Notes: generated from the letters alone by a model not told the origin. A stretch of 64,000 bases of DNA from Collinsella aerofaciens (GCA_008680965.1 NAKE01000001.1:2294001-2358000); one strand, 5' to 3'. Numbered from the stretch's first letter, positions 16,587 through 25,888 are shown. Numbers and translations are program-made.

Positions 16587-17825
16587 CTACGCGGCAGGCA
16601 GCTCGATGGTAAAGACGGTATGCTCGGGCGTCGATTCGCACGCGATGGTACCGCCATGCGCGCATACAATCTCCTTGGCGATGGCGAGGCCCAGCCCAGC
16701 ACCGCCGCGATTGGTCGCACGCGCTGCATCCAGGCGATAAAACTTCTCAAAGATCACCTTGAGCTTTGGCTCAGGGATCGGATCGCCCTGGTTCACAAAT
16801 CGTACGCGTACGCCACCGTCGCCCAAACGCCTGGCCTCGATCGTGATCATCGAGCCTTCATAGCTATAGGCAACGGCGTTTTTCATGATGTTGTTGAATA
16901 CGCGAGCCATCTTGTCGCCGTCCACGAGCACCGTCAGGTCCTCGCAGATATCAACCTGGGCTTCCTTGTGCTGTTCGTTGAGAATGGGATAGAACTCGTC
17001 GGCCACCTGCGCCAGCAATAGCCCCAAATCGACGTAGGCGCGGGTAAGCACGATATCGTGGAAATCGAAACGCGTGATGTCGAAGAACTCCTCGATGAGC
17101 GCGTCGAGCCGGTGGGCCTTGTCGAGTGCCACGCCTGTAAAGCGTGCACGCTGCTCAAGCGGCAAATCGGGAGCCTCCTGCAGGAGCGAAAGATAGCCCA
17201 CCACACTGGCGAGCGGCGTACGCAGGTCGTGCGCCAGGTACGTAACCAGGTCATCTTTGCGATGCGATTCGTCGCGCAAGGCCTGTTGAACCTTACGCTC
17301 GCAATCGCGCGCCCGGTTGAGCGCACCTTCGACCTCGAGAAAGTCGCCGTCGATGGTATCCCACGTGTCGGGGTCATCAATCAGACGGTCCTGAATACGG
17401 GCGGCGATTACGCGGTCGGCATGCTGCTCGCCTTGCTCATAACCCTGGTAATACAGGGCGCGCCCGCAAAAGAACAGGACACAGACGGCGAGCGCCAGCA
17501 CAAAGCCAAGCATGTTGAACACAAAGGCGGCATCAAAGAACACGGGCTCGCCAATACCGCCAAGCGCCATGGCCCCGATCGCCAGCGTAATTGTCCACGC
17601 GGCACCGCCGATTACCACGCAGCGGCGAACGATTTCGAATCGATCGATCAGCAAAAAGCCAATGAGCAGAACTGCCAGGATGCCAACAATATTGTCAATG
17701 CCGATGAGTAGCAGACTCAGCAAAAAGAGCAGCACCGTCGCAAGCGCGCGGTTGTCGACGACCGCCCTTATGTATTCAAAGAGTCGATCGGGCACCTCGA
17801 ATACCCGTCTATCGTCTTTTGTCAT
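16587..17825 (-). CDS. VanS/WalK-like sensor histidine kinase
   Basis: A 412-aa histidine kinase. Four hydrophobic helices lie in the first 125 residues (about 28-42, 46-62, 69-90, 100-120), so sensing is probably within or at the membrane; no large ectodomain is present. HisKA has YLAHDLRTPLASVVGYLS with His about 199; the ATPase domain shows NIMKNAVAYS, a degenerate G1 region and GGAGLGLAIAKEIV. The AHDLRTPL form is typical of VanS-type kinases. ATG at 17825 with GGGGAAG upstream is used. It is cotranscribed with the VanR-like regulator 25 nt upstream. Confidence 0.92.
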   Translation of the reverse strand: MTKDDRRVFEVPDRLFEYIRAVVDNRALATVLLFLLSLLLIGIDNIVGILAVLLIGFLLIDRFEIVRRCVVIGGAAWTITLAIGAMALGGIGEPVFFDAAFVFNMLGFVLALAVCVLFFCGRALYYQGYEQGEQHADRVIAARIQDRLIDDPDTWDTIDGDFLEVEGALNRARDCERKVQQALRDESHRKDDLVTYLAHDLRTPLASVVGYLSLLQEAPDLPLEQRARFTGVALDKAHRLDALIEEFFDITRFDFHDIVLTRAYVDLGLLLAQVADEFYPILNEQHKEAQVDICEDLTVLVDGDKMARVFNNIMKNAVAYSYEGSMITIEARRLGDGGVRVRFVNQGDPIPEPKLKVIFEKFYRLDAARATNRGGAGLGLAIAKEIVCAHGGTIACESTPEHTVFTIELPAA

Positions 17826-17850
17826 ATCCACTTCCCCACCACCAAAGGCG

Positions 17851-18546
17851 TTATTCGATTATGTAGCCGACGCCCCAGACGTTTTTGATAAAGCGCGGCT
17901 TTTGGGCATCATCGCCGATCTTTTCGCGCAGATGGCGGATGTGCACCATCACCGTATTGTTGGAGCCGGGCATAAAATCCTCGTTCCACACCGCGCGGAA
18001 CAGGTCCCCCACGGCCACCACGCTGCCACGATGCTCGACCAGATACAGCAAGATGGAATACTCGATGGGTGTGAGGCGCACCGGTGCACCGTCCACCGTC
18101 ACACAACGAGCATCGCGGTTGATCTCGAGGCCATCGAGCTGGATGGTCAGCGATTCGACCGCCTGTGCGCGGCTGCCGTAGCTGGTGTAACGACGGAGTT
18201 GAGCATGAACGCGCGCTATGAGCTCCAGCGGACGGAACGGCTTGACCACGTAATCGTCTGCACCCAGTGAGAGGCCCTCGATCTTATCCTGCTGGGCATC
18301 GCGCGCCGTCAGCATAATAACGGGATAGGTATGGCCAGCGCGGATGGTGCGCAGCAACTCAAAGCCGTCGATATCGGGCAGCATGACGTCCAGCAGCGCC
18401 AGATCGAACTCCTGCTCCAAAATCGCCTTGGCAGCATCTGCTCCGCTATAGGCAATCTGAACATCAAAGCCCTCTTTTGTAAGGTAGATACCGACCAGGT
18501 CGGCGATGGCCTTCTCGTCATCAACTACCAAAATGCGCTCATTCAT
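17851..18546 (-). CDS. VanR-like response regulator
   Basis: A 231-aa OmpR-family regulator: receiver domain with DDEKAI near residue 10, phospho-acceptor Asp53 in LLDVMLPD, Thr in MLTARD and Lys in DYVVKPF; winged helix at about 135-230 with LTPIEYSILLYLVEHRG and VWGVGYIIE. ATG at 18546 has GAGGAG upstream. It is divergent from the D-alanyl-D-alanine carboxypeptidase gene with about 200 bp between starts. Together with the VanS-like kinase this fits control of cell-wall metabolism, which is an inference from gene order. Confidence 0.93.
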   Translation of the reverse strand: MNERILVVDDEKAIADLVGIYLTKEGFDVQIAYSGADAAKAILEQEFDLALLDVMLPDIDGFELLRTIRAGHTYPVIMLTARDAQQDKIEGLSLGADDYVVKPFRPLELIARVHAQLRRYTSYGSRAQAVESLTIQLDGLEINRDARCVTVDGAPVRLTPIEYSILLYLVEHRGSVVAVGDLFRAVWNEDFMPGSNNTVMVHIRHLREKIGDDAQKPRFIKNVWGVGYIIE

Positions 18547-18745
18547 GCGTGCTCCTCTCGCGCTCCATTATGCCCGAGGCAGCGCGCGCCACACACAACA
18601 AGCGCGGTCGTTTAAGTCGACCTTAAGCACCTATGCGTCCGTTCGGGCGCAGACATGGGCCGCGCACGCCCGCGCACTGATTGTCCACGCCGGTAAACGA
18701 TATACTTTGAACTCTAAAGAGACCATCCCGTCGAAAGCGAAATCT

Positions 18746-20086
18746 GTGAAGACCCTTAGTTCTCTTGTAAAGCGCTCCGCGCAACTGATCGCCGGCATTG
18801 CCTGCGCTCTCGCCCTTGCTGCCGGCGTGCCGTCTATCGCCAACGCCCAGGTGCTTACGACTGATATCGTTTGCGGCAAGACCGCCGACGCCCGCGGCAT
18901 CACGGCCGAGAATCTGCCCGATATCGATGCGACCAACGCCATCGTCATGAGCAAGGACGGTTCCGTCTATTACGCCCGAAGTGCCGACGAGCAGGTCAAG
19001 ATCGCCTCAATTACCAAGGTCATGACTGCGATCCTGACCGTCGAGAACTGCAAAATGGACGAGAAGATCACGGTGAGCAATGCTGCCGCCACCGTAGGCA
19101 ACTCGACCGCCGGCCTGCTCGAAGGCGACGAGCTCACCGTGGAGCAAGCTCTGCGCGGTCTGATGATCCCCTCGGGCAACGATGCCGCCATCGCGCTTGC
19201 CGAGCACGTGGGCAAAAAGATCGACCCCAAGACCAAGGACGCCGTGGCCACCTTTGTAAAGGCCATGAACGAGCGCGCTAAAAAGCTCGGCTGCACGGGA
19301 ACGCTTTTTGAGAATCCGCACGGTCTGGACTTTGATGAGTGGGCCGGCGACATGCACTCTACCGCGCACGATGTAGCCCTGATGATGCAGGAGGCAATGA
19401 AGAGCGATACGTTCCGCGAAATCGTGGCGAGCGATGATTCCTGGATTGAGGTTACGGGCGCCGACGGTTCCGACCATTCGCATTCCATGGATACGCACAA
19501 TGAGCTGCTGGGGCAGGACGGCAATATCGGCGGTAAGACCGGCACCACCGACGATGCCGGCTATTGCTTTACGGCAGCCTACAACCGCGATGGCGACGAG
19601 ACCTACACCGTCGTCTTGAACTCCAGCACCACCGATCAGCGCTTTGCCGACACGGCCGCCCTTGCCAACTGGTACTACGGCCACAAGGTGACGGTTGCGA
19701 TCGCCAACACGCAGGAAAAGACTGCCAACGGCAATCCGCTCATCGCGCGCATTGGCCAGACCGATTGGACGGACAAGACGATCGATGCCACGCTCGCCGA
19801 CCCCGCAGCTCAGGCAACCGTCTTTTCGCTTGCTGGAGAGGTGACCGAAAAGGTTACCTACGACGATCTTTCGGGCACGGTGCATGTGGGCGACAAGGTG
19901 GGCAGCGTCACGCTCAAGCAGGACGGCACCAAGATCGCCGTCATGGACCTAGTTGCCGACGAGGAAGGCGCAGGGCCGAATCCCATTGAATGGCTACTCG
20001 TGAAGCTCGATCGCTTGGGCCGTCGCATCGGCAACCGCCCACTCACGGCAGAAAGCGAGACCGTCGCCAAGGCGCCCGAGGTGTAG
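18746..20086 (+). CDS. dacA: D-alanyl-D-alanine carboxypeptidase (S11 family)
   Basis: A 446-aa penicillin-binding-type carboxypeptidase that trims the terminal D-Ala of peptidoglycan stem peptides outside the membrane. A signal peptide covers residues 1-35 (KR then a hydrophobic stretch, cleavage near ANA-QV). The three catalytic motifs are present: SITK (Ser88), SGN (143-145) and KTG (264-266). The region after about 330 resembles the C-terminal PBP5-like domain but no clear amphipathic membrane anchor follows. An upstream in-frame stretch exists, but GTG at 18746 gives the proper signal peptide. It is divergent from the VanR-like regulator gene. Confidence 0.92.
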   Translation: MKTLSSLVKRSAQLIAGIACALALAAGVPSIANAQVLTTDIVCGKTADARGITAENLPDIDATNAIVMSKDGSVYYARSADEQVKIASITKVMTAILTVENCKMDEKITVSNAAATVGNSTAGLLEGDELTVEQALRGLMIPSGNDAAIALAEHVGKKIDPKTKDAVATFVKAMNERAKKLGCTGTLFENPHGLDFDEWAGDMHSTAHDVALMMQEAMKSDTFREIVASDDSWIEVTGADGSDHSHSMDTHNELLGQDGNIGGKTGTTDDAGYCFTAAYNRDGDETYTVVLNSSTTDQRFADTAALANWYYGHKVTVAIANTQEKTANGNPLIARIGQTDWTDKTIDATLADPAAQATVFSLAGEVTEKVTYDDLSGTVHVGDKVGSVTLKQDGTKIAVMDLVADEEGAGPNPIEWLLVKLDRLGRRIGNRPLTAESETVAKAPEV

Positions 20087-20115
20087 GGCTGGGGGAACAT
20101 TACATTTGAGATTGG

Positions 20116-20143
20116 AGAGGCGTCCAACGGGGCGCCTCTTTTT
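20116..20143 (+). terminator. Intrinsic terminator after dacA
   Basis: Stem AGAGGCG/CGCCTCT with a 10-nt loop and a run of five T residues, about 30 nt after the stop. Confidence 0.85.
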
Positions 20144-20172
20144 GAATACCTCTTAAACGGGATGCGTCAGAA

Positions 20173-21399
20173 TCACCAAAGCGACATTGCTAGCCGTTTA
20201 CCTTCGCTGTGTCTTTTCGGACCTTGAAAACGGGTCCACCGGGCATGCCAGTAGATCCTTTCGACCTCCTTGGTCAAGGCCCTGAAAAGATCCCCAGATG
20301 AGGGGTCTGCCCCAGGACACAGCGATTGCCAGGCACCCGTTTCTCCGATGGTGCCCGCACTCGTCATAACAAGATCGTCGCTCCGCCTGCGAATGGAGAC
20401 ACTAACGGAGCGGCCATTATGGAACCCATGGATATCGACTTTATTTATGCGCCCATCAGCTAGATAACTAATCATGACATTGATGCTGTCACCATACTCC
20501 GGCAATTCGAAGCCGTGGGAATCCATCAATAGCTTCACATCCTGATGGTAAATGCGGGCCTCGACGACATTCTTGGGCATTTTCCCCGTCTTTGTTGGAG
20601 AGCAAAAGCTGATGCTTGGCTCCTCTTCGCTCATGCCTCGGTCAAACCTAAGCATGCACGGGCATACCGACTCAATGGTTCGCAAGGCGTCCGCCGCGAC
20701 CTTTTCCTCGGTAAACATCTCCACGTCGATGCCGTTTTCTTCCATATAGGCACGGTTTTTACGTTGAAGCTCTAGCCGAGCCGCAGCCTCCCCATCTCCA
20801 CGCTGTTCCCAATTTCCGGAGTCGGCGACATTTCGATCGAATGTAGAATCAACGGAACATGGCACTTGCTGTTGAGTCGGATCACTGTCGCCGAGACGCC
20901 TTAGCTCGGAGCGTCTCATCAGTAGTGTCACAATATCAAACAGCCAACCAAATCCAAAAAGGCCAAAGGTAAAGAGATATAGAAAGAAGCTACCCCACAT
21001 CCGTGCATACGCCCTATGAGCGCCCGACCACCCAAGAAGGAAGCATAGCAAAAGCGCCTTGTTTGCCCTGTCAACCGACGTAATCTCTCGAGTGAGAGAT
21101 TTCTGTTCAGGCTTCGCCAAAGGTGTAATTTCATGCGATGAAACAGTAATTGAGGACGTCCTTGACGCCGAGCTCCGAGCGCCTGATTTAGCAACGGCGC
21201 GAGCGACATCCCCAACTCCGACGGTCGTTCTGCTGTATACGGCATTGTAAGCAGCCTTCTTCGGATTTTTGATCCACCCCATGCCCTTCTTACCATAGCC
21301 GGGGATTATCGCCCGCCTTACCGCGCGCTTCGCTCTGCCGGTCGTTCTTGCCTTGAGTGATGTCTTTAGATTCGGCTTACGCAGCCCGACCTTTACCAT
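20173..21399 (-). CDS. TM2-domain protein of unknown function
   Basis: A 408-aa protein. Residues 1-60 are strongly basic (KKGMGWIKNPKKAAYNAVY pattern). Around 115-165 lies a TM2-type membrane hairpin: ALLLCFLLGWSGAHRAYARMW then FLYLFTFGLFGFGWLFDIV, with the polar Gly-x-His-Arg turn typical of TM2 domains. The C-terminal 220 residues are soluble, with a Cys pair in VCPCMLRF, and not recognised. ATG at 21399 has GGAG upstream. Its codon usage is less biased and its G+C lower than neighbouring genes, which may indicate transfer. It lies between dacA (convergent) and tRNA-Ser. Confidence 0.75.
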   Translation of the reverse strand: MVKVGLRKPNLKTSLKARTTGRAKRAVRRAIIPGYGKKGMGWIKNPKKAAYNAVYSRTTVGVGDVARAVAKSGARSSASRTSSITVSSHEITPLAKPEQKSLTREITSVDRANKALLLCFLLGWSGAHRAYARMWGSFFLYLFTFGLFGFGWLFDIVTLLMRRSELRRLGDSDPTQQQVPCSVDSTFDRNVADSGNWEQRGDGEAAARLELQRKNRAYMEENGIDVEMFTEEKVAADALRTIESVCPCMLRFDRGMSEEEPSISFCSPTKTGKMPKNVVEARIYHQDVKLLMDSHGFELPEYGDSINVMISYLADGRINKVDIHGFHNGRSVSVSIRRRSDDLVMTSAGTIGETGAWQSLCPGADPSSGDLFRALTKEVERIYWHARWTRFQGPKRHSEGKRLAMSLW

Positions 21400-21534
21400 A
21401 TTTCTACTCCATCCCCTCGGAACCCCACACCGGGGTGCACGAGCACGCCTGGGTCTCCCCGTTTTCAAGCGCCCCGTGTTTGCCTAATGTTCACGCCCTT
21501 TCGGACTCTAATCCCCAGCCGCCATTCTTGATAA

Positions 21535-21560
21535 TAAAAAAGGGCCCCAAATGGGACCCT
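21535..21560 (-). terminator. Terminator downstream of tRNA-Ser
   Basis: Stem AGGGTCCC/GGGGCCCT on the minus strand with seven T residues, about 15 nt after the tRNA 3' end. Confidence 0.85.
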
Positions 21561-21575
21561 TCTTCAAAGTCATAC

Positions 21576-21666
21576 TGGCGGAGAGCTGGGGATTCGAACC
21601 CCAGATGCCCTTTTGGGGCATACTCGCTTAGCAGGCGAGCACCTTCGGCCTCTCGGTCAGCTCTCC
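21576..21666 (-). tRNA. tRNA-Ser(GCT)
   Basis: A complete class II tRNA on the minus strand. Acceptor GGAGAGC pairs with GCTCTCC, the anticodon loop reads CTGCTAA (GCT), a long variable arm (ATGCCCC/GGGGCAT type) is present, and the T-arm is CTGGGGTTCGAATCCCCAG. The 3' CCA is encoded. A promoter with -35 TTGCCC (21704-21709), 17-bp spacer and -10 TACTAT (21681-21686) lies upstream. Confidence 0.95.
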
Positions 21667-21771
21667 GTAACAGCCGTTCTATAGTAACCAAACAGCCGAA
21701 GTTGGGCAAGGGGAATTTTGAGGCGTTTCCTCTTTTACCTCTCTTTTACCAGTAAACGTCTCAGTCAATCA

Positions 21772-21826
21772 TCTCAATCTGTAACATCTGCAGGCCGTAA
21801 TCCCCTCCAGATGTTACAGATTGAGA
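21772..21826. repeat. 19-bp perfect inverted repeat
   Basis: TCTCAATCTGTAACATCTG at 21772-21790 and its exact reverse complement at 21808-21826 flank a 17-nt spacer. It is 50 nt after the stop of the ATPase gene and lacks a T-tract on either side, so it is not an ordinary terminator. Confidence 0.9.
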
Positions 21827-21875
21827 CAAAGATACAAGGACGGCCCCAGCGACAGCGCGGACAGCCCATTCTTTA

Positions 21876-22958
21876 TTAGTCCTCTCGAACGGTCTCCAAC
21901 AGATAATCGCGCATGTACGGAATTGCAAACGAAACACAGCCATAGCCCGCGGGCTCAATCAACCCCGCATCGATCAGACGCTTGCGATATGACCCAACTT
22001 TGTTCGCCGACAAACCCATCTTCTTGGCGATATCGCCGTTGGCGATATCGACGCCCTCGCATTGAGCCATCGCCGCGAGATACTGAAACTGCCGTTCCGA
22101 CACCCTGCGCAGCGCTGGGGCAATCACCATAGCATTAAAGCTATCAAGAGCCGCCTGGATACCCTTACGAGCCGCCTCTTCGCTCACGCTCTCCGCCCCA
22201 CTGCGCGCAGCAACCTGCCAAGCGTAATATCCGACCAGCTGGACCATAAAGGGATAGCCTGCCGAAGCTTTTGTTAATAGCTCAGCGGCACCTTTGTCGA
22301 GCTCCTTGCCCGCTCGTCTCATCGTATCCTCAAACGATCCGCCAACTTCAAAATCGGAAAGCCGAGTAAGTTCAACATGTTTGGCTCGCTGAAGGAACGT
22401 CAACGTATCATCCACCACCACGCCATCTACCGATGTCGGCAGCCCGGCGAAAGCGAAAGCGACATTCGCTCCTTGGCGAATCAAGAGCTGCATCTCATTG
22501 CCTAGCTCGCGCATTTCCTCAGTTGAGGCATCCTGGATCTCGTCGAGCGTAATGAGCAGACCACCGCGCTTCGCAGCATCGTACATCGCCTCGCCCAGAT
22601 GAGAGGCCGACTTCGACATCTCCATGGAGCCAAGGCTGACCCCTAAAATCGATGGGGAAATCGAGATTGATTCAAGACGAACGTTTCGCTGCAGAGCCTC
22701 GAGGATTCTATTGCAAAAACCAGCATTGGAGGCAACGTCAACGACCTCGAATCCTTTTTTGCGTGCAAGGTCACCCAATGCATTAAGGAGCACCGTTTTA
22801 CCTGTGCCTCGGACGCCCGAGATGCGCATGAGTCGATCGGGGGCACCAGGACCATTCTCAAGAGCCTCGGCAAAGTCATCCAAAACAGTGTCCCGTCCGA
22901 TAAGCTCAGGCGGATTCATGCCCGCCGTTGGCTTAAAGGGGTTAACAGCTTTCGTCAT
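21876..22958 (-). CDS. AAA/STAND-like ATPase with C-terminal winged helix
   Basis: A 360-aa protein of the archaeal-type ATPase (AAA_16/PF01637-like) group. P-loop SGVRGTGKTVLLNAL at about 47-61; Walker B GGLLITLDEIQDA with D139-E140; sensor-like AFAFAGLP. The C-terminal ~60 residues (NGDIAKKMGLSANKVGSYRK) look like a DNA-binding winged helix. Such proteins are often found on mobile or defence-associated DNA, but the partner is not evident here. ATG at 22958 has GGAGGG upstream. Six phased heptamers lie just before the ribosome-binding site. Confidence 0.8.
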   Translation of the reverse strand: MTKAVNPFKPTAGMNPPELIGRDTVLDDFAEALENGPGAPDRLMRISGVRGTGKTVLLNALGDLARKKGFEVVDVASNAGFCNRILEALQRNVRLESISISPSILGVSLGSMEMSKSASHLGEAMYDAAKRGGLLITLDEIQDASTEEMRELGNEMQLLIRQGANVAFAFAGLPTSVDGVVVDDTLTFLQRAKHVELTRLSDFEVGGSFEDTMRRAGKELDKGAAELLTKASAGYPFMVQLVGYYAWQVAARSGAESVSEEAARKGIQAALDSFNAMVIAPALRRVSERQFQYLAAMAQCEGVDIANGDIAKKMGLSANKVGSYRKRLIDAGLIEPAGYGCVSFAIPYMRDYLLETVRED

Positions 22959-22977
22959 TCTGCCCTCCTCTGCTAGT

Positions 22978-23031
22978 TTTAACAACTTTAACAAAGTTTA
23001 GCAACTTTAGCAGAGTTTAACAGTTTTAGCA
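22978..23031 (-). promoter_or_regulatory. Six phased TG(T/C)TAAA heptamers upstream of ATPase gene
   Basis: On the minus strand the heptamer TGYTAAA occurs at 23031-23025, 23022-23016, 23012-23006, 23003-22997, 22993-22987 and 22984-22978. Start-to-start spacing alternates 9 and 10 bp, close to one helical turn. The array ends about 20 bp before the ATG of an ATPase with a winged helix, so an autoregulatory operator or iteron-like site is likely. Confidence 0.7.
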
Positions 23032-23120
23032 GGCTCGGCGGCTTTATGCCTTACCGATCCTGCCGGGTCCTCCCGCCCGCGCCGATACAAATAGCGCAGT
23101 GCGGCCCCTCTATATCGCCC

Positions 23121-25562
23121 CTACCCCAGCGAGCGACTGAGGGAGCCGAGCTCATCGTTGCCCATGGTGCGCCACATTTGGAAGATGCAGACGCGCGCCA
23201 GGAAAAAGAAGCCGTTATCGACCAGCTGCACGGCGGCATCCGCCAGCTGGTTGGTCACGGCGGACACGGGAGGCAGCTCGAGCCCGGCCTTACGGATGGT
23301 CTCAACCGCATCCTCGAACGTCGGCGGCTCATTGACGCCCATCTCGTTCATAAGGCCCTGCATTTCTTCCAGCGCGCTACCACCCGACTCCTCGCCGCGC
23401 GGCACGAGGCGGTAGCACGCCAACGCGAGCTCGAGCTGGTCGCAGTTCCAATAGGCAAACGCCAGACGATAGAACAGATAACCGATTGCGGAACGGTCAC
23501 TGGCAATGCGCAGGCCGTGGCGCGCCACCTCGATAATCTCGTCAAAGCGCTCCAGGCGCGCCAGCACGTTGATGAGCGCAAAGTGCGACTGCATGGACGA
23601 GCGAGCCAGATCGTAAAGACGACGCACCTCGGGCAATGCCCGTTCAAAATCCTCCTGCTCGGCGTAATAACTGCAGATCTCGTGCTGGGCAAAGTACAGC
23701 GCATCGGGAGCACGCAAAATACGAACGGAGCGGTCTTCCTCCATTACCGGCAGCACCATGCGTACCAGCTGGTTGTCGCAAAACTGCGTCTGGACCGGAC
23801 CCGTTGCCAAAAGCTCGGCAACGGCACACTTGGCCTCCAGCTCCTCAACAAGACGGGAGAAGCCCTCAAACGCGCTTGCACGGTCAACTTTTGCCTGCTC
23901 GCGCAACTCAACGACGCGCGCCACATACGGGTCATCGTCCATCTCCATGACCTCGAGCTCATCAGCCGTATCGGCAAGCAGCAGGTCGCGCAACGCCGGC
24001 GGCAGCGAACGGTGGTCGTCACGCGGGCGAACGTGAACCTCCGCAGGCTCAATCGCATCCGGCGCATCCGACTCATATGCCTCAAGCATGCGCTTGCACG
24101 GCATATCGTCCATATCCATGCTCTCAAGATCCTTGGCGACAGGCACGCAATTGGCCAGATAGGCCGCACGCCCAAAGGAATATGTTGCAATGACGCGCTC
24201 GCCCTGCTCGCCGTCGGGAGCCGCAATCTGAACATAGCAGCGCGCAATGCAGGCACCTGCGGCAAAGCAAGCCGCTGCCAGCGTAAGCGCCACGCGCGCG
24301 TCGTGCTCCGCGGCCCAAATCACACGCGCGTTCTCGTCCAACTCGCGCCAGACATCCTCCTGAGCGTCGTATTCACGCTGTGGCATGGCATCCACGACAG
24401 AGTGCCCAAACCGAACGAGCATAATCCCCTCGGCAACGTTTGCCCGATAGGTATAGTCGAGCCGTGTGACCACGTTAAGCGCCTCGACGATACGCGCGAA
24501 GCGGGTACGCACATCCCACTCACCGCCCGGCTGGCAAGCTACCGTTCCGGGTTTGCCCCACGGGTTGTCGCTCGAGGTCGTATCGAGCAGTCGGGGAACA
24601 TCGTTGGTTGTCTTGGCGATATGCCACGCATCAAAGAGCGCGCAGCCCTCAAGGCTCGGCGAGGATGCCGCGGGGACCAATCCAGCCCCGATGCGCTCAA
24701 GGATGCCGGAGAGGCGGTTGAGACGGCACTCGATGGCAAGCAGCATGTCAATCTCGTCCTGGTCCAGCAGGCTACGATCAAAATTGAGATAGAACAGCTT
24801 TGAGCGGTCGATGCGCGCTAGGCTCATTTCGGACTTGGCAGCAATGGTGCGCAGGCGGGGCAAGTCGATCTCGCTCATAAGAGCGGCGGCATAGCGCTCG
24901 ATACCGCTCGGATTCTCGGCATGGTCAACACGGTAAAGCAGCGTCTCGATAGCATCGGGGAGCGGTGCCGTGTCAAAGCCCAAAAACACCTCGACCGGCT
25001 CGGGCAACTTTACGAGTTTGATCTTGTCGACAACGTTTTGCATGTCTACATCGAGACCGTCGACGCCCGTCGTGTTCGCAAGAGCGCTTTCGGAGTTGGC
25101 AAATATCACGTAGCGCAAGAACATCGAGGCCATGAACTCGCCGTAAGGAAGGGCGCGGGTCGAATTCCATGTCTCGTGGTCGGACTGCTCGCGCATGGGG
25201 CCTTCGGGAGAGCCGGCAGTTCGCGCACACGCGCGCATTGCACCGTTAGCTTCCCTCACCATAATCTCGCCAATACTGGAATCGGACTCGTGAAGGACCA
25301 GCTCCATGTCAGGGTCCTCGGGCAACGGTACTTCCCGAACAGGGCGGTCAACCTTATAAACCTTGCCCGACACGCTCACGTAGCCCAAGAGCGATATGTG
25401 AGTTTTGCCGACGAATTCGACGACATAGCACGACTCTTTGGGGTCCTCGCCAAAGACTTTCCAGACAACACCATATGAGCGCCCCGCAGGCTGCTCTGGC
25501 ATCGATGGAAAACGCTTTTTGGGGTCGAGAAACCTGAGCTTGTATGTCGGACGCTCTGCCAC
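23121..25562 (-). CDS. Large conserved-type protein of unknown function with TPR-like C-terminal part
   Basis: An 813-aa soluble protein that I do not recognise as a named family. No signal peptide or membrane helix is evident except a short alanine-rich stretch near 440-460. The last 250 residues show helix pairs reminiscent of tetratricopeptide repeats (EICSYYAEQEDFERALPEVR, FALINVLARLERFDEIIEVA, YRLAFAYWNCDQLELALACY). The N-terminal domain starts YKLRFLDPKKRFPSMPEQPA. The GTG at 25562 has AGGGTGAT upstream. It is monocistronic and followed by the heptamer array of the ATPase gene. Confidence 0.7.
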   Translation of the reverse strand: MAERPTYKLRFLDPKKRFPSMPEQPAGRSYGVVWKVFGEDPKESCYVVEFVGKTHISLLGYVSVSGKVYKVDRPVREVPLPEDPDMELVLHESDSSIGEIMVREANGAMRACARTAGSPEGPMREQSDHETWNSTRALPYGEFMASMFLRYVIFANSESALANTTGVDGLDVDMQNVVDKIKLVKLPEPVEVFLGFDTAPLPDAIETLLYRVDHAENPSGIERYAAALMSEIDLPRLRTIAAKSEMSLARIDRSKLFYLNFDRSLLDQDEIDMLLAIECRLNRLSGILERIGAGLVPAASSPSLEGCALFDAWHIAKTTNDVPRLLDTTSSDNPWGKPGTVACQPGGEWDVRTRFARIVEALNVVTRLDYTYRANVAEGIMLVRFGHSVVDAMPQREYDAQEDVWRELDENARVIWAAEHDARVALTLAAACFAAGACIARCYVQIAAPDGEQGERVIATYSFGRAAYLANCVPVAKDLESMDMDDMPCKRMLEAYESDAPDAIEPAEVHVRPRDDHRSLPPALRDLLLADTADELEVMEMDDDPYVARVVELREQAKVDRASAFEGFSRLVEELEAKCAVAELLATGPVQTQFCDNQLVRMVLPVMEEDRSVRILRAPDALYFAQHEICSYYAEQEDFERALPEVRRLYDLARSSMQSHFALINVLARLERFDEIIEVARHGLRIASDRSAIGYLFYRLAFAYWNCDQLELALACYRLVPRGEESGGSALEEMQGLMNEMGVNEPPTFEDAVETIRKAGLELPPVSAVTNQLADAAVQLVDNGFFFLARVCIFQMWRTMGNDELGSLSRSLG

Positions 25563-25752
25563 GAAATATCACCCTGATCAGTCGTTGAAAGAAGGAGTGG
25601 TCGCGGATGGGCCGCGACACCTACTCGGAATCTTACACGAGTCGATAAGAAATAGTCTCCCGCGGGCGGAGGTGCACGATTCCAGTCGCGTATCAAATAT
25701 CGAGTGCCGCCATAAAAGGAAAGCCCCCGTTGCCGGAGGCTTCAAGCTCAAA
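25563..25752. other. Upstream region of the 813-aa gene and start of repeat locus
   Basis: No gene seen. 25660-25700 resembles a decayed right end of the tRNA-anchored element (GAGGTGCACGATTCC), followed at about 25712-25745 by the terminator-like stem AAGCCCCCG/CGGAGGCTT shared by all copies of this locus. Confidence 0.5.
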
Positions 25753-25888
25753 TGGTGCGGCGTATAGGATTCCGCGCATCCGCTTCGCGGATCCGCACCG
25801 GCTTCGCCCGCCTGCCGGCGGACTCGCCCGCTCGCTACGGACGCTCCGCGTCCGCTTCACGCTCGCGCCTCGACCGAGGTTCGAATCC
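25753..25888 (-). repeat. tRNA-anchored hairpin element, Arg copy 1
   Basis: On the minus strand this element ends with the exact 3' part of tRNA-Arg(ACG) (GAATCCTATACGCCGCACCA), but the rest of the tRNA is replaced by about 105 bp of GC-rich palindromes. Hairpins include ATCCGC-TTC-GCGGAT (about 25778-25792) and GGACGC-TCC-GCGTCC (25839-25853). The far end is GGTTCGAATCC (25878-25888), an inverted T-arm sequence. No tRNA body or promoter is present, so it is not a functional tRNA. Confidence 0.85.
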
